Positions 35,036 to 45,045 are shown, counted from the stretch's first letter. The stretch is 64,000 bases of DNA from an uncultured Acetatifactor sp. (GCA_947627535.1 CANQWM010000009.1:1-64000), one strand, 5' to 3'. Notes: generated by a model not told the origin, from the letters alone. Translations and numbers: made by a program.

Positions 35036-36010
35036 TTATATCGTCAGCATCTGCGCAACCTCGTACTGATACTCGTCGATGTGTTTTTCCATCTGGAGCG
35101 CCTCCTCGATGTCCACGTCGATAAACTCTCCGTGCCTGTGCCCGATCACACGGTTCGTTTTTCCCTGAAGCATCACGTCCACCGCCATCGCGCCCATGAT
35201 CGAGGCATAATAACGGTCTCTGGCCGTAGGGTTTCCGCCCCGCTGCATGTACCCCAGAATGGTGGCTCTGGTCTCCATACCCGTTGCAGCCTCGATCCTT
35301 CTCGCCATGGAAACGGAATGGCCGATTCCCTCCGCATTGATGATCAGATGGTGTGTTTTTCCCCGCTTGCGGCTGGCGATAATATGATTAATGATCTCCT
35401 GTTCGTCATAGTCATACTTTTCCGGGAGCAGAATGTCCTCGGCGCCGTTTGAAATGCCGCACCAGAGGGCGATGTAACCGGCGTTGCGGCCCATCACTTC
35501 AATGATGCTGCACCGCTCATGGGAAGAAGAGGTATCCTTGACCTTATCGATAGCCTCCATGGCAGTGTTCACCGCCGTATCAAAACCGATGGTGTAATCC
35601 GTACAGGCAATGTCAAGATCTATGGTGCCGGGCAGCCCTACCGTGTTGATCCCCTGGCGGGAAAGCGCCTGCGCCCCCCTGTAAGAGCCGTCACCTCCAA
35701 TGACCACAATCCCGTCGATGCCGTGCTTCCTGCAGATTTCCGCCGCCTTCTGCTGCACCTCCGGCCTGTGAAATTCCTGACACCGCGCGGTTCCAAGAAT
35801 AGTGCCGCCCCGCTGTATGATATCGGAGACATCGCGCGCTTCCATCTCCGTAATCTCTTCATTCAGAAGCCCCATGTAACCGCGCTTGATTCCCTTGATC
35901 TTCAGCCCTCTGGAAATTGCCGTCCGGGTAACCGCACGGATGGCGGCATTCATACCCGGAGCGTCGCCTCCGCTCGTCATAACCGCAATGGTCTTTATCT
36001 CACTTGCCAT
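35036..36010 (-). CDS. pfkA: 6-phosphofructokinase
   Basis: 324 residues from the ATG at 36010 (GGAGG ten bases upstream). Glycolysis: fructose 6-phosphate to the 1,6-bisphosphate. MTSGGDAPGMNAAIRA, IGGDGSYRGA (ATP site), GTIDLDIACTDYTIGFDTA (catalytic Asp) and EVMGRNAGYIA are present. The usual TIDND reads TIDLD here, with Leu for Asn, as I recall for some clostridial isoforms. A promoter TTGAAA/TAAAAT precedes it. Confidence 0.92.
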   Translation of the reverse strand: MASEIKTIAVMTSGGDAPGMNAAIRAVTRTAISRGLKIKGIKRGYMGLLNEEITEMEARDVSDIIQRGGTILGTARCQEFHRPEVQQKAAEICRKHGIDGIVVIGGDGSYRGAQALSRQGINTVGLPGTIDLDIACTDYTIGFDTAVNTAMEAIDKVKDTSSSHERCSIIEVMGRNAGYIALWCGISNGAEDILLPEKYDYDEQEIINHIIASRKRGKTHHLIINAEGIGHSVSMARRIEAATGMETRATILGYMQRGGNPTARDRYYASIMGAMAVDVMLQGKTNRVIGHRHGEFIDVDIEEALQMEKHIDEYQYEVAQMLTI

Positions 36011-36061
36011 GACCTTCTTACCTCCCGATGACAAATTCATCTCTTTCTACCCTAGTTACCT

Positions 36062-36090
36062 ATTTTAATTCATTTTGCTCCGGTTTTCAA
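36062..36090 (-). promoter_or_regulatory. Sigma-A promoter for pfkA
   Basis: On the minus strand TTGAAA (36085-36090), 17 bases, TAAAAT (36062-36067). It lies between the dnaE stop and pfkA. Confidence 0.65.
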
Positions 36091-36107
36091 TAGCCTGTGC
36101 CGCAACT

Positions 36108-39100
36108 TCAGCGGATTTTTACGTTCTCCTCCCCGAAAGTCTCCCGAAGCCTTCCGGCAAGCGCCTCGTCTGCCCGGACCCGTCGGTTCGGCGGCAGCAC
36201 CTTTATCCTCTTGGGATTTTTCACATAGATCACAACATCGTCGTTTCCGTCGGAATCCGCGATGGCGGCAAGCAGCTCCTGTTCCCTTGCCTCGTAGCTT
36301 TCCTGTGTGGGAAACTGGATCCACAGTCCGTCCGGCAGCTTTGCGGGAGCGCTGTTTCCCTCTCCCCCCGGGCCGAAGCCGCCATATGTCGTCCCTCCCG
36401 CGGCTAAGGCGCTGGTGCGGGAACCGCCCCGTCCCATCCCCCGCCGTCCCGCAGGTCCCCGATGCCTGTCCTGAAACAGAGGCACACCCTCTTCCAGCCG
36501 GGCCGCCTCCTCAAAGGTCACGATCTCGTCACAGAGGATCTTCCCGTCCTTGTCCTCTTCCGCAGAAGCGCGGCCCCTGATAAACAGCTTCGCGTCCTCC
36601 TGAAGCAGGGCGCCGTACTTTTCATATGCGCCGGGAAAAACGATGATCTCCATATTGCCCACCAGATCCTCCAGATTCAGAAACGCCATGACCTTATCGT
36701 TTTTGGTATACTTAATCGTCTTATCGGCCACAAGACCGCCCACCGTCACGGGGCACTGATCCTCCACCCCTATGCTGCCGGTCTCTTCGTCCAACGCGAA
36801 ATCACCGGCGGTGTTGGTAATATATTTCTGCCAGATTTCCCGGTACTGTTCCAGAGGATGCCCGCTCAAGTAAATACCCAGCACTTCCTTTTCAAAGGAA
36901 AGCAGCATCTCCTTGGGATATTCTCCCACATCCGGCAGACGGATATCAAATTCCTCCTTCTGGGATTCGTCGGCGATATCGAACAGAGAAAGCTGCCCCT
37001 CCATATTGCTTTTTCTGTCCTTTGTAACCCGGTCCATAAACTGCACGTAAACGCTCATGAACTGTTTCCTTGTACCGCCCAGGCCGTCCAGGGCTCCCGC
37101 CTTGATAAAACTCTCCATCACGCGCTTGTTCAGGTCCTTATCCGCCGTCCTTGTGATAAGATCCTTCAGGTTGGTAAAGGGGCCTCTGGCCTGACGTTCC
37201 CGCACAAGGCTGTCAATCACGGGCTTTCCCACGCCGCGAATCGCCGTCAGGGCATAGCGGATCCCGCCGCCCGACACAGAGAATCCTCTCTCTCCTTCGT
37301 TGACATCCGGAGGCAGCAGTGTTATGCCCATGCTGCGGCAGAGCAGAATATATTCGGAAACCTTGCCGGCATTGTCGATCACGGACGTCATAAGCGCCGC
37401 CATAAACTCCACCGGATAGTAATACTTTAAAAACGCGGTCTGATAAGCCACCACCGCGTAACAGGCCGCATGGGACTTGTTAAAGGCGTATTTTGCAAAA
37501 TCCATCATATCATCGTAAATACCGCCCGCTGTTTTCTCGTCGATCCCCTTTGCCACACAGCCCGGAACACCCTCCTCCGCATTGCCATAGATAAAGTTGG
37601 CCCGCTCCTTCTCCATGACGGCCTGTTTTTTCTTACTCATGGCGCGGCGTACCAGATCGCTTCGCCCCAGGGTATAACCGCCCAGATCCCGCACGATCTG
37701 CATCACCTGCTCCTGATAGACGATGCACCCGTAAGTAGGCGCGAGAATCGGCTCCAGCTGAGGACAGGAGTACACCACGTCGCTGTGGTTGTTCTTTCCT
37801 CTGATATACTTTGGAATAAAATCCATGGGGCCCGGCCGGTACAGGGAAATTCCCGCGATAATGTCCTCCAGGTTCTGCGGGCGCAGCTCTTTCATAAAGT
37901 TTTTCATCCCGCCGCTCTCCAGCTGGAAGACGCCTTCTGTCCTGCCGGTTCCGATGGAGGCAAGCACATTCCGGTCATTATAGTCAATGTTGTCAATATC
38001 GATATGGACGCCCCTGCCCTTTTCGATAAATTCCACGGCGTCATGGATCACGGTAAGCGTCCGCAGTCCCAGAAAATCCATCTTTAACAGGCCCAGCTCC
38101 TCCAGGGTGGTCATGGTGAACTGTGTGGTCACGGAACCGTCGCTGCCCCTGGACAGGGGGACAAATTCATCCGCCGCTTTCGGACAGATCACCACTCCCG
38201 CGGCGTGCATAGAGGTGTTTCTCGGTAGTCCCTCCAGGCGTTTGCTCATATCGATAAGACGGCGGACCTGCTCATCCTCCTGATACATCTTCCGAAGCTC
38301 CGGATTTTTCTCCAGCGCCAGATCCAGCGTGATGTTCAGTTCTCTGGGAACAAGCTTTGCGATGGAGTCCACAAAGCTGTACGGCAGATCCATAACGCGC
38401 CCTACGTCCCTGATGACGGCCTTTGCCGCCAGCGTGCCGAAGGTAACGATCTGCACCACCTTTTCCGTTCCATACTTCCGGCCCACGTAATCGATGACCT
38501 CCTGCCTTCGTTCAAAACAGAAGTCAATGTCGATATCGGGCATGGAAACTCTCTCCGGGTTCAGAAAACGCTCGAAGAGAAGCTGATAGCGTATGGGGTC
38601 TATATTGGTGATCTTCAGACAGTAGGAAACCATGCTTCCCGCCGCCGACCCCCGCCCCGGCCCCACCGGAATCCCCTGGCTTCTCGCATAGTTGATAAAA
38701 TCCCATACAATAAGAAAATAATCTACATACCCCATGGTCCGGATGACGGAGAGCTCATAATCCAGCCGCTCCCGAAGCGTCTGTCCGGTATTTCCCGCGG
38801 GCTGATTCCCATCGCCATAGCGCTGGGCAAGGCCCTCGTCACAGAGCCTGTTCAGATAACTCCAGGAGTCGTACCCCTCCGGCACCTCATAGTGCGGCAG
38901 CTTCGTGACGCCAAATTCTATTTCCACATTGCAGCGGTCCGCGATGCGCTGGGTGTTCTCTACCGCCTCCCAGGCATAGGGAAAGAGGCCCTTCATTTCC
39001 TCCTCGCTCTTTACATAATACTGGCCGCCTTCATAGCGCATCCTGTCTTCATCCGCAAGCTTTTTCCCTGTCTGGAGACACAGCAGGATATCGTGGGAGT

Positions 39101-39746
39101 CCGCGTCCGAAGCGTAGGTATAATGGACGTCGTTCGTGACCACCAGCGGGATCTCAAGCTCCCGGCTCATCTTCAGGAGCTCGGTGTTGACAAGTCTCTG
39201 CTCCGGCATCCCGTGATCCTGCAGCTCCAGAAAAAAATTGCCTTTCCCGAAACAGTTCTCGTATTTTTTCGCCGCTTCCCTCGCTTCCCCGTACAGCCCC
39301 TTCATGATGCAGCGCTGCACTTCGCCCGCCAGACAGGCGGACAGCGCGATGATCCCCTCGTGGTACTGGTTCAGGACCTCCATGTCCACTCTAGGCCGAT
39401 AGTAATAGCCTTCCGTAAAACCCCTGCTGACAATTTTCATCAGGTTTGCATAACCGGTGTTATTTTCCGCCAGCAGCACGAGATGATAGTATCTGTCCTC
39501 TCCGCCGGACAGCTCCCGGTCAAATCTGGAATGAGGCGCCACATAAACTTCACACCCCAGAATGGGCTTGATCCCCGCTGCCCGCGCTGCCCTGTAGAAC
39601 TCAATGACGCCGTACATCACGCCGTGGTCGGTGATGGCGGCGCTGTCCATCCCAAGCTCCTTCACCCGGGCCACATACTCTTTTATTTTGTTGGAACCGT
39701 CCAGCAGGGAATATTCCGTATGGACGTGAAGATGTACAAATGCCAT
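36108..39746 (-). CDS. dnaE: DNA polymerase III alpha subunit
   Basis: 1212 residues from the ATG at 39746 with AAGGAG upstream; the frame open to 39854 lacks family sequence in its first 36 codons. The PHP domain starts at MAFVHLHVHTEYSLLDG. The polymerase aspartates lie in MPDIDIDFCFERR, and the fingers, helix-hairpin-helix and OB domain follow. Near the C-terminus a Gly/Arg-rich linker of about 45 residues (about 1090-1135) is unusual. It replicates the chromosome, mainly lagging strand where PolC is also present. Confidence 0.95.
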   Translation of the reverse strand: MAFVHLHVHTEYSLLDGSNKIKEYVARVKELGMDSAAITDHGVMYGVIEFYRAARAAGIKPILGCEVYVAPHSRFDRELSGGEDRYYHLVLLAENNTGYANLMKIVSRGFTEGYYYRPRVDMEVLNQYHEGIIALSACLAGEVQRCIMKGLYGEAREAAKKYENCFGKGNFFLELQDHGMPEQRLVNTELLKMSRELEIPLVVTNDVHYTYASDADSHDILLCLQTGKKLADEDRMRYEGGQYYVKSEEEMKGLFPYAWEAVENTQRIADRCNVEIEFGVTKLPHYEVPEGYDSWSYLNRLCDEGLAQRYGDGNQPAGNTGQTLRERLDYELSVIRTMGYVDYFLIVWDFINYARSQGIPVGPGRGSAAGSMVSYCLKITNIDPIRYQLLFERFLNPERVSMPDIDIDFCFERRQEVIDYVGRKYGTEKVVQIVTFGTLAAKAVIRDVGRVMDLPYSFVDSIAKLVPRELNITLDLALEKNPELRKMYQEDEQVRRLIDMSKRLEGLPRNTSMHAAGVVICPKAADEFVPLSRGSDGSVTTQFTMTTLEELGLLKMDFLGLRTLTVIHDAVEFIEKGRGVHIDIDNIDYNDRNVLASIGTGRTEGVFQLESGGMKNFMKELRPQNLEDIIAGISLYRPGPMDFIPKYIRGKNNHSDVVYSCPQLEPILAPTYGCIVYQEQVMQIVRDLGGYTLGRSDLVRRAMSKKKQAVMEKERANFIYGNAEEGVPGCVAKGIDEKTAGGIYDDMMDFAKYAFNKSHAACYAVVAYQTAFLKYYYPVEFMAALMTSVIDNAGKVSEYILLCRSMGITLLPPDVNEGERGFSVSGGGIRYALTAIRGVGKPVIDSLVRERQARGPFTNLKDLITRTADKDLNKRVMESFIKAGALDGLGGTRKQFMSVYVQFMDRVTKDRKSNMEGQLSLFDIADESQKEEFDIRLPDVGEYPKEMLLSFEKEVLGIYLSGHPLEQYREIWQKYITNTAGDFALDEETGSIGVEDQCPVTVGGLVADKTIKYTKNDKVMAFLNLEDLVGNMEIIVFPGAYEKYGALLQEDAKLFIRGRASAEEDKDGKILCDEIVTFEEAARLEEGVPLFQDRHRGPAGRRGMGRGGSRTSALAAGGTTYGGFGPGGEGNSAPAKLPDGLWIQFPTQESYEAREQELLAAIADSDGNDDVVIYVKNPKRIKVLPPNRRVRADEALAGRLRETFGEENVKIR

Positions 39747-39789
39747 GCCGACACTCCTTGTAAAAATACCTGTCGTCTCTGTCCGTCCT

Positions 39790-41952
39790 TTACACGGCCA
39801 CCCAGACCTGCATCTCGCCCTCCCCGCGGTTGTTCCATGCATAATAGGGCACAAAGGTCAGCGTCGCCTGTTCTTCCCGCAGAGGCGCGTAATCCTCGTA
39901 TAAGGCTTTCCCGCCCGACTTTTCCAGCCGTCTTCCCGGCACCTTCAGGACGCACATCTCATGTCCCAGCTCACCGGTCTTCTCCACCCGCACCGCGCTC
40001 TGGTCCAGCTTCCCGCATTCCCGGCAGATCAGTTTCTCCGTGTCCGCCCGAAGAAGATAAAGGTCTTTGCCGTTGTCCGCTTCCTCCAGACAGTAGCAGA
40101 TGGGGCCCCTTGTAAACGCGGCTTTTCCCATATCTTCCCGCACCTTTCCGCCGGCCCAGACCATCCGTACCTCCATGGGGAAATCCAGCAGGATCCTGTC
40201 CCCGTCCTGCCAGTCTCCCGTCAGATACAGATATCCATTCTCCAGGCGGATTCCCGTGATACGGTTCTTTTCATCCGCGCCGTCTCCGGCCGTCTTCTCC
40301 CAGGCCCCGTCCTTCACACGTAAAGTGACCGGCTCCGCGCCGCCTGCGCAGACCTGCACCCGGGCCGATCCGCACCATCCCGGCACCCGGAAAGCCAGCG
40401 TCCCCGGTACTGTCTCCTCTGCGGAAAGCATTACTTTTACCTTTCCGTCCCAGGGGAACCCGCTCTCCGTCTCCACATTCAGCCGCTTTCCTCCCAGGCT
40501 GCACTGTATCCTGCTTCCCACATACAGATGGGTATACAATACCTCTTCGCCCGCCGTGTACGCGTAAGCCCCCAGGGAGCTTACGATTCTGGCGATATTG
40601 GGCGGGCAGCAGGCACAGCCGAACCATTTCTGCCGCACGCTCTTTACATGAAATTTCCGCTCATCCTTCCTGCATGCCTCGGGAAGGACCTCCAGCGGAT
40701 TGACATAGAAGAAACTCTTTCCGTCCAGCGCCATGCCGGCCAGCACCGTGTTGTAAAGGGCCTGCTCCATCACGTCGCCGTATTCTCCCACAGCCTCGAT
40801 CTCCAGCATCCGTCTCGCAAAAAACGCAAGACCGATGGCGGCGCAGGTCTCCGAATACGCGGTATCGTTCGGCAGGTCATAAGGGAAGGAAAACGCCTCT
40901 CCCATATGGGTTCCCCCGATACCGCCCGTGACGTAAAGCTTTTCCCGGACAATGCTGCTCCAGAGCCGTCTGCAGGCCGCATACATCCCCTCGTCCTGTT
41001 TCAGCCGCGCCATGTCCGCCATGCCGCTGTACAGGTAAACGGCGCGCACGGCGTGCCCCGTTGCCTCCGTCTGTTCCCGGACGGGCAGATGGGCCTGATG
41101 ATAAAAATGACGCAGACCCGGCTCCGGCGTCCTGTAGGGTCTCCCCTCGTATTCCGCCCGCTCTTTCTCTTCCCTGTCAAAATAATAAGGCTGCGTCCCC
41201 CGCATCTCAAGGAAGAAGCTGCTCAGCTCCAGATATTTTTTCTCTCCCGTCACCTCATAGAGACGCGCCAGCGCCATCTCCGCAATCTCATGTCCGGGAT
41301 ACCCCTTGCACTGTCCCTCGCCGGGGCCGAACCGTTCGCTGATAAAATCCGCGTACCTTTCCGCCGCCTTTAAAAGCTTATCCTTGCCCGTGGCCTGATA
41401 GTAGGCGATCGCACCCTCCGTCAGGTGTCCGAAGCAGTACAGCTCGTGATGGTCGCGAAGATTGGTAAAGATCCGGTCCATGCCGTTGATGATATAGTAG
41501 GTGTCAAGATATCCGTTCTCCGCCTGCGCCGCGCAGACAATGTCTATGGCTTCGTCCGCGGTCTTTTCCAGCTCCGGATCGGGATGGTTGATCAGAGAAT
41601 ATCCCACCGCTTCTATCCATTTGGAAAAATCGCTGTCCTGGAACACAAAGCCGTAAAATTTATCGGGATCCGGATGCGCGGGGTCCTCCGGCAGCGCCTG
41701 AAAGCCCCGGAAGGTATACGCCGGCGCCACGAAAGCCGATCCCTTTTCCTTCTTTTCCCGCATCAGCTTTCCCGCGACCTTAAAATTCCGCATACAAAAA
41801 CTGGGTGCGGCCTCCGGGATCCGGTCGTTCAGCGCTTCCCACTGATAGGGAATCACTTCCCTGCGCACCAGCTCCTGCTCCCTTCCCCAAAATCCGTCTG
41901 TGATCCTGACCTGCTTTAAGTCAAGGGGTGTGCTGAATCGTCTCTGTTCCAT
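39790..41952 (-). CDS. GH127 beta-L-arabinofuranosidase-type glycosidase
   Basis: 720 residues from the ATG at 41952 with AAAGGAGG upstream. It begins DLKQVRITDGFWGREQELVRR, and has the zinc-binding cluster FGCACCPPNIARIVSSLG typical of family 127, where one cysteine is the nucleophile. No signal peptide, so it acts inside the cell on imported arabino-oligosaccharides, plausibly from plant glycans. It is divergent from the gene at 42173. Confidence 0.88.
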   Translation of the reverse strand: MEQRRFSTPLDLKQVRITDGFWGREQELVRREVIPYQWEALNDRIPEAAPSFCMRNFKVAGKLMREKKEKGSAFVAPAYTFRGFQALPEDPAHPDPDKFYGFVFQDSDFSKWIEAVGYSLINHPDPELEKTADEAIDIVCAAQAENGYLDTYYIINGMDRIFTNLRDHHELYCFGHLTEGAIAYYQATGKDKLLKAAERYADFISERFGPGEGQCKGYPGHEIAEMALARLYEVTGEKKYLELSSFFLEMRGTQPYYFDREEKERAEYEGRPYRTPEPGLRHFYHQAHLPVREQTEATGHAVRAVYLYSGMADMARLKQDEGMYAACRRLWSSIVREKLYVTGGIGGTHMGEAFSFPYDLPNDTAYSETCAAIGLAFFARRMLEIEAVGEYGDVMEQALYNTVLAGMALDGKSFFYVNPLEVLPEACRKDERKFHVKSVRQKWFGCACCPPNIARIVSSLGAYAYTAGEEVLYTHLYVGSRIQCSLGGKRLNVETESGFPWDGKVKVMLSAEETVPGTLAFRVPGWCGSARVQVCAGGAEPVTLRVKDGAWEKTAGDGADEKNRITGIRLENGYLYLTGDWQDGDRILLDFPMEVRMVWAGGKVREDMGKAAFTRGPICYCLEEADNGKDLYLLRADTEKLICRECGKLDQSAVRVEKTGELGHEMCVLKVPGRRLEKSGGKALYEDYAPLREEQATLTFVPYYAWNNRGEGEMQVWVAV

Positions 41953-42063
41953 CTCGTCCTCCTTTATTTTCCATGATAATCTTATTATCTTTCCCGGGAG
42001 TTTTTTTTGCAAGTATAAATTGCGCAGAAGTTTGATCTGTTTTATCTTTTTTCGACGACACTC

Positions 42064-42092
42064 TTGTCATTTCCTACATATTGTAGTATAAT
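42064..42092 (+). promoter_or_regulatory. Sigma-A promoter of the 42173 gene
   Basis: TTGTCA (42064-42069), 17 bases, TATAAT (42087-42092). Confidence 0.8.
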
Positions 42093-42172
42093 AACGCATA
42101 TCACCACGAAATATGGATACCGAACATTCAGTCTCCGAGGGTGCGCCGCACCCGCAGGAAGCGAGAAGATAG

Positions 42173-43354
42173 ATGAATTTATCCGACCGGAAGCGAAATG
42201 CATACGTATGGCGGGGTTTTGGGCTGTTTCACGGCTTTCACAGGAAAAGAGGCTACATGCGGTGGTGGCACTCTTTTTCGGGAATCCATGAGGAAACAGG
42301 GGAATCCCGCACTTTTTTTGTGGAATATTATGTCATCAACCCCGGTCTCGGCGGGGACCGCCCTATTCTGGGAAGGCATCCCTACTATCGCAAGCGGGGC
42401 ATGAAGCCGTCATACATCATGATCAAGGCCGGCGCCTTTCCCGGCCAGGACGGCCAGCCCGGCAGACAGCTGCATGCCTTTTATCCCATCTGCGCCCTGA
42501 ATACCACCGGAAGCCCTCTGGTGATGCAGGTGGAAGACTGCATGTACCGGGAGGACCGGATTTCAGGACGTGTGGAAGTCACGCCTGAAGAGGCGGCACA
42601 CCGCAGCCTGATGTCGGATCCCGGCGTCATGGAATGGGATCTGGAAGTGCACAAGGCCGTCTCCTGTCACACCGGTTTTCTGGCCGGGCCGCTGTTTCAG
42701 GCCCTGAACGCCCTGGACAGCTACTGGCACGGAGAAGGGATCCGCAGCTTCTTCCAGGGAACCGTGACCTTGGACGGCGAGACCTACCGGGTCTGCGCCG
42801 ACACCAGCTATGGCTATGCGGACAAACACTGGGGGCGGAGCTTTAACAAGCCGTGGATGCAGCTTGCCTGCTGCAGGCTCACCAGCGCCCACACCGGCAG
42901 GGAGCTGCGCCACTCCGTTCTGGCTGTCAGCAGCTGCTGCCCCCGTTTCTTTTTCCTGCCCCTGGGGCGCAGGCTTCTGATACAGCTGACCTATACCGGA
43001 GAAGACTTCGAGTTCGGTCTCAACAGTCAGTTCCTGTTTACAAAATGCAGGTGGAGCGCAAGAGAAAACGGGAAACGTTTTATCTGGCATATCATGGCGC
43101 GAAACCGCACGCACCTGATCAAAATTTCCGGCACCTGCACCAAGGACCGGATGCTGAAGCTGAAATATGAAAGTCCGGACGCCGCAAGAACCCGCGGTCC
43201 CCTCTGGGCAGGCGGAAGCGGCATCGGGACGATAGAGATCTACCGCCTGACAAAAAATGGCAAAGAGCTTCTGGACACGCTCCGCATGGACGACGCGCTG
43301 TGCGAATACAGAGGGCAGACCCTGAAGATCCAGCCAAAAACGGCGCGTCCCTGA
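42173..43354 (+). CDS. Tocopherol cyclase-like/DUF2804-like protein
   Basis: 393 residues, cytosolic, no signal peptide. The N-terminal RNAYVWRGFGLFHGF and WWHSFSGIHEETGESRTFFVEYYVINPG pattern, and the later YGYADKHWGRSF, remind me of proteins named tocopherol cyclase family in Lachnospiraceae; real tocopherol synthesis is not expected in these anaerobes. It may be a lipocalin-like fold binding a hydrophobic ligand. Its ribosome site is weak (GAGAAGATAG). A terminator overlaps its stop. Confidence 0.68.
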   Translation: MNLSDRKRNAYVWRGFGLFHGFHRKRGYMRWWHSFSGIHEETGESRTFFVEYYVINPGLGGDRPILGRHPYYRKRGMKPSYIMIKAGAFPGQDGQPGRQLHAFYPICALNTTGSPLVMQVEDCMYREDRISGRVEVTPEEAAHRSLMSDPGVMEWDLEVHKAVSCHTGFLAGPLFQALNALDSYWHGEGIRSFFQGTVTLDGETYRVCADTSYGYADKHWGRSFNKPWMQLACCRLTSAHTGRELRHSVLAVSSCCPRFFFLPLGRRLLIQLTYTGEDFEFGLNSQFLFTKCRWSARENGKRFIWHIMARNRTHLIKISGTCTKDRMLKLKYESPDAARTRGPLWAGGSGIGTIEIYRLTKNGKELLDTLRMDDALCEYRGQTLKIQPKTARP

Positions 43355-43372
43355 AAGGCCGCGCCGTTTTTT
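43341..43372 (+). terminator. Terminator overlapping the stop of the 42173 gene
   Basis: CGGCGCG (43341-43347) pairs with CGCGCCG (43360-43366), followed by six T. The stop codon lies in the loop. Upstream A residues make it work on the minus strand as well, ending the rrf2 transcript. Confidence 0.85.
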
Positions 43373-43390
43373 CCGCAAGTATCCCAACCT

Positions 43391-43828
43391 TCAGATACTG
43401 TAATCCAGACTTCCTTCTCTCTGCCGTCGTTTCGCCACCAAATCCGCAATCGTCACATGGTCGATCACGCCGTTAATGGCGTCGTAAAGCTCCTTCCACA
43501 CCTCCAGCGTCTCGCAGGTGTCGCACTGTTCGCATTCCGCTCCTTCGTCAAGACAGGCCACCGGCGCCATGGATCCTTCCGTCAGGCGCAGGATCATGCC
43601 GACGGTATATTCCTCCGGATCCCTTGCGATCCTGTAGCCACCCTGGGCCCCGCGGACACTGGTCACATACCCTGCCTTATTCAGCATGGCGATGATCTGT
43701 TCCAGATATTTTTCCGATATGCCCTGTCTGGCGGCAATGTCCTTTACCTTGATATATTCTCCGTTATTGTTCAGCGCCAGGTCAAACATGACCCGCACCG
43801 CATATCTGCCTTTTGTGGAAATTTTCAT
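43391..43828 (-). CDS. Rrf2-family regulator, CymR-like
   Basis: 145 residues from the ATG at 43828 (AGAGGGG upstream). The winged helix covers residues 1-75 (MKISTKGRYAVRVMFDLAL, RQGISEKYLEQIIAML). Four cysteines in CLDEGAECEQCDTC (about 92-105) could hold an iron-sulfur cluster as in IscR, or respond to thiols. It follows cysK on the same strand; in Bacillus, CymR with CysK represses sulfur genes, so that role is the best guess. Confidence 0.88.
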   Translation of the reverse strand: MKISTKGRYAVRVMFDLALNNNGEYIKVKDIAARQGISEKYLEQIIAMLNKAGYVTSVRGAQGGYRIARDPEEYTVGMILRLTEGSMAPVACLDEGAECEQCDTCETLEVWKELYDAINGVIDHVTIADLVAKRRQREGSLDYSI

Positions 43829-43884
43829 GACTTCCCCTCTCGCACACTTCGCAAACCGCACCCATATCGCAGTGTACCATAAAA

Positions 43885-44823
43885 TCAGCCTTCTGTAAAC
43901 ATCGGCGTGGACAGGTATCTGTCTCCGGAATCCGGAAGAAGGGCAACTATGGTACTGCCGGCGTTCTCCGGCCTTTTTGCCAGCTGTACCGCCGCGTACA
44001 GGGCGGCGCCGGAAGTGATTCCAACGAGGATCCCCTCCCTGCGGGCGATTGAGCGTCCCATAGAATACGCCTGATCCGTGGTGACGGTAATGATCTCGTC
44101 GTAGATTCCGGTATCCAGCACGGAAGGCACAAAGCCGGCGCCGATGCCCTGCAGCTTATGAGGTCCCGGACGGCCTCCGGACAGCACGGGCGAATCGGCA
44201 GGCTCTACCGCGACGATCCGGATCGCCGGGTTTTTCGATTTCAGATAGTTACCCACACCGGTGACGGTGCCTCCGGTTCCCACGCCGGCCACAAAAATAT
44301 CCGCCTTCCCGTCCGTGTCCTCCCAGATCTCCGGGCCAGTGGACGCCTTGTGGGCCGCAGGGTTTGCCCCATTGTCGAACTGTCCCAGTATGACGGAGCC
44401 CGGGATTTCCTTCTGAAGCTCTTCCGCTCTGGCGATGGCGCCCTTCATTCCCTTCGCGCCCTCGGTGAGCACCAGCTCCGCGCCGTACGCCTTCAAAAGA
44501 TTCCGCCGCTCCACGCTCATGGTCTCCGGCAGCGTCAATATGGTGCGGTAACCCTTTGCCGCGCCCACGCTGGCCAGACCGATTCCCGTATTTCCGGAAG
44601 TGGGCTCGATGATCGTATCTCCCGGTTTCAGGATTCCCTTTTTCTCCGCGTCCTCGATCATGGCCAGCGCCACTCTGTCCTTTACGCTTCCCGCCGGGTT
44701 GAGATATTCCAGCTTTGCGAGAAGAACGGCGTCCGTAACTCCCTGCTCCCGGGCAAATCCGCTCAGCTTCAAAAGCGGCGTTCTTCCTACCAGTTCCGTA
44801 GCGTTTTCATAAATTTTTCCCAT
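43885..44823 (-). CDS. cysK: Cysteine synthase A
   Basis: 312 residues. PLP enzyme that makes cysteine from O-acetylserine and sulfide. PLP lysine in [12 protein letters not shown] (near residue 45), [10 protein letters not shown], and [14 protein letters not shown] are clear. It is followed by the Rrf2 gene after 56 bases. A sigma-A promoter lies at 44892-44920. Confidence 0.94.
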   Translation of the reverse strand: MGKIYENATELVGRTPLLKLSGFAREQGVTDAVLLAKLEYLNPAGSVKDRVALAMIEDAEKKGILKPGDTIIEPTSGNTGIGLASVGAAKGYRTILTLPETMSVERRNLLKAYGAELVLTEGAKGMKGAIARAEELQKEIPGSVILGQFDNGANPAAHKASTGPEIWEDTDGKADIFVAGVGTGGTVTGVGNYLKSKNPAIRIVAVEPADSPVLSGGRPGPHKLQGIGAGFVPSVLDTGIYDEIITVTTDQAYSMGRSIARREGILVGITSGAALYAAVQLAKRPENAGSTIVALLPDSGDRYLSTPMFTEG

Positions 44824-44891
44824 ATCCTGCCTCTTTCCTGCATTTCCATGCTTTCTATTTCATAGTAACTTAATAGGAATATTATGAATTG

Positions 44892-44920
44892 ATACTACCA
44901 CTCATAAACCGGTTTGTCAA
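44892..44920 (-). promoter_or_regulatory. Sigma-A promoter for cysK-rrf2, with possible CymR site
   Basis: On the minus strand TTGACA (44915-44920), 17 bases, TAGTAT (44892-44897). Just downstream the forward strand reads TAATAGGAATATTATGAATT (about 44872-44891), which resembles the GGAAT-containing Rrf2/CymR sites; this is inference. Confidence 0.7.
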
Positions 44921-44932
44921 GTGCTTTCGCGT

Positions 44933-44992
44933 TTCCAAAGTTGACATTTCGTGCTTCCAAAGTTGACAAATTTCCGCAGAGGGACGTATACT
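44933..44992 (+). promoter_or_regulatory. aroA promoter with 22-bp direct repeat
   Basis: TTCCAAAGTTGACA occurs at 44933-44946 and again at 44955-44968, a 22-bp period. The second copy contains the -35 TTGACA (44963-44968); TATACT (44987-44992) follows after 18 bases. The repeat may be an operator or a doubled -35. Confidence 0.75.
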
Positions 44993-45045
44993 AATAGCAG
45001 TTCATCACCTTGTTTTTTATCCTTGATCTACACAGGAGATTGTAT

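Noticed and set aside
36462..37430. Plus-strand frame of 322 codons inside dnaE
   Set aside because: Antisense to conserved DNA polymerase sequence; composition-driven open frame.
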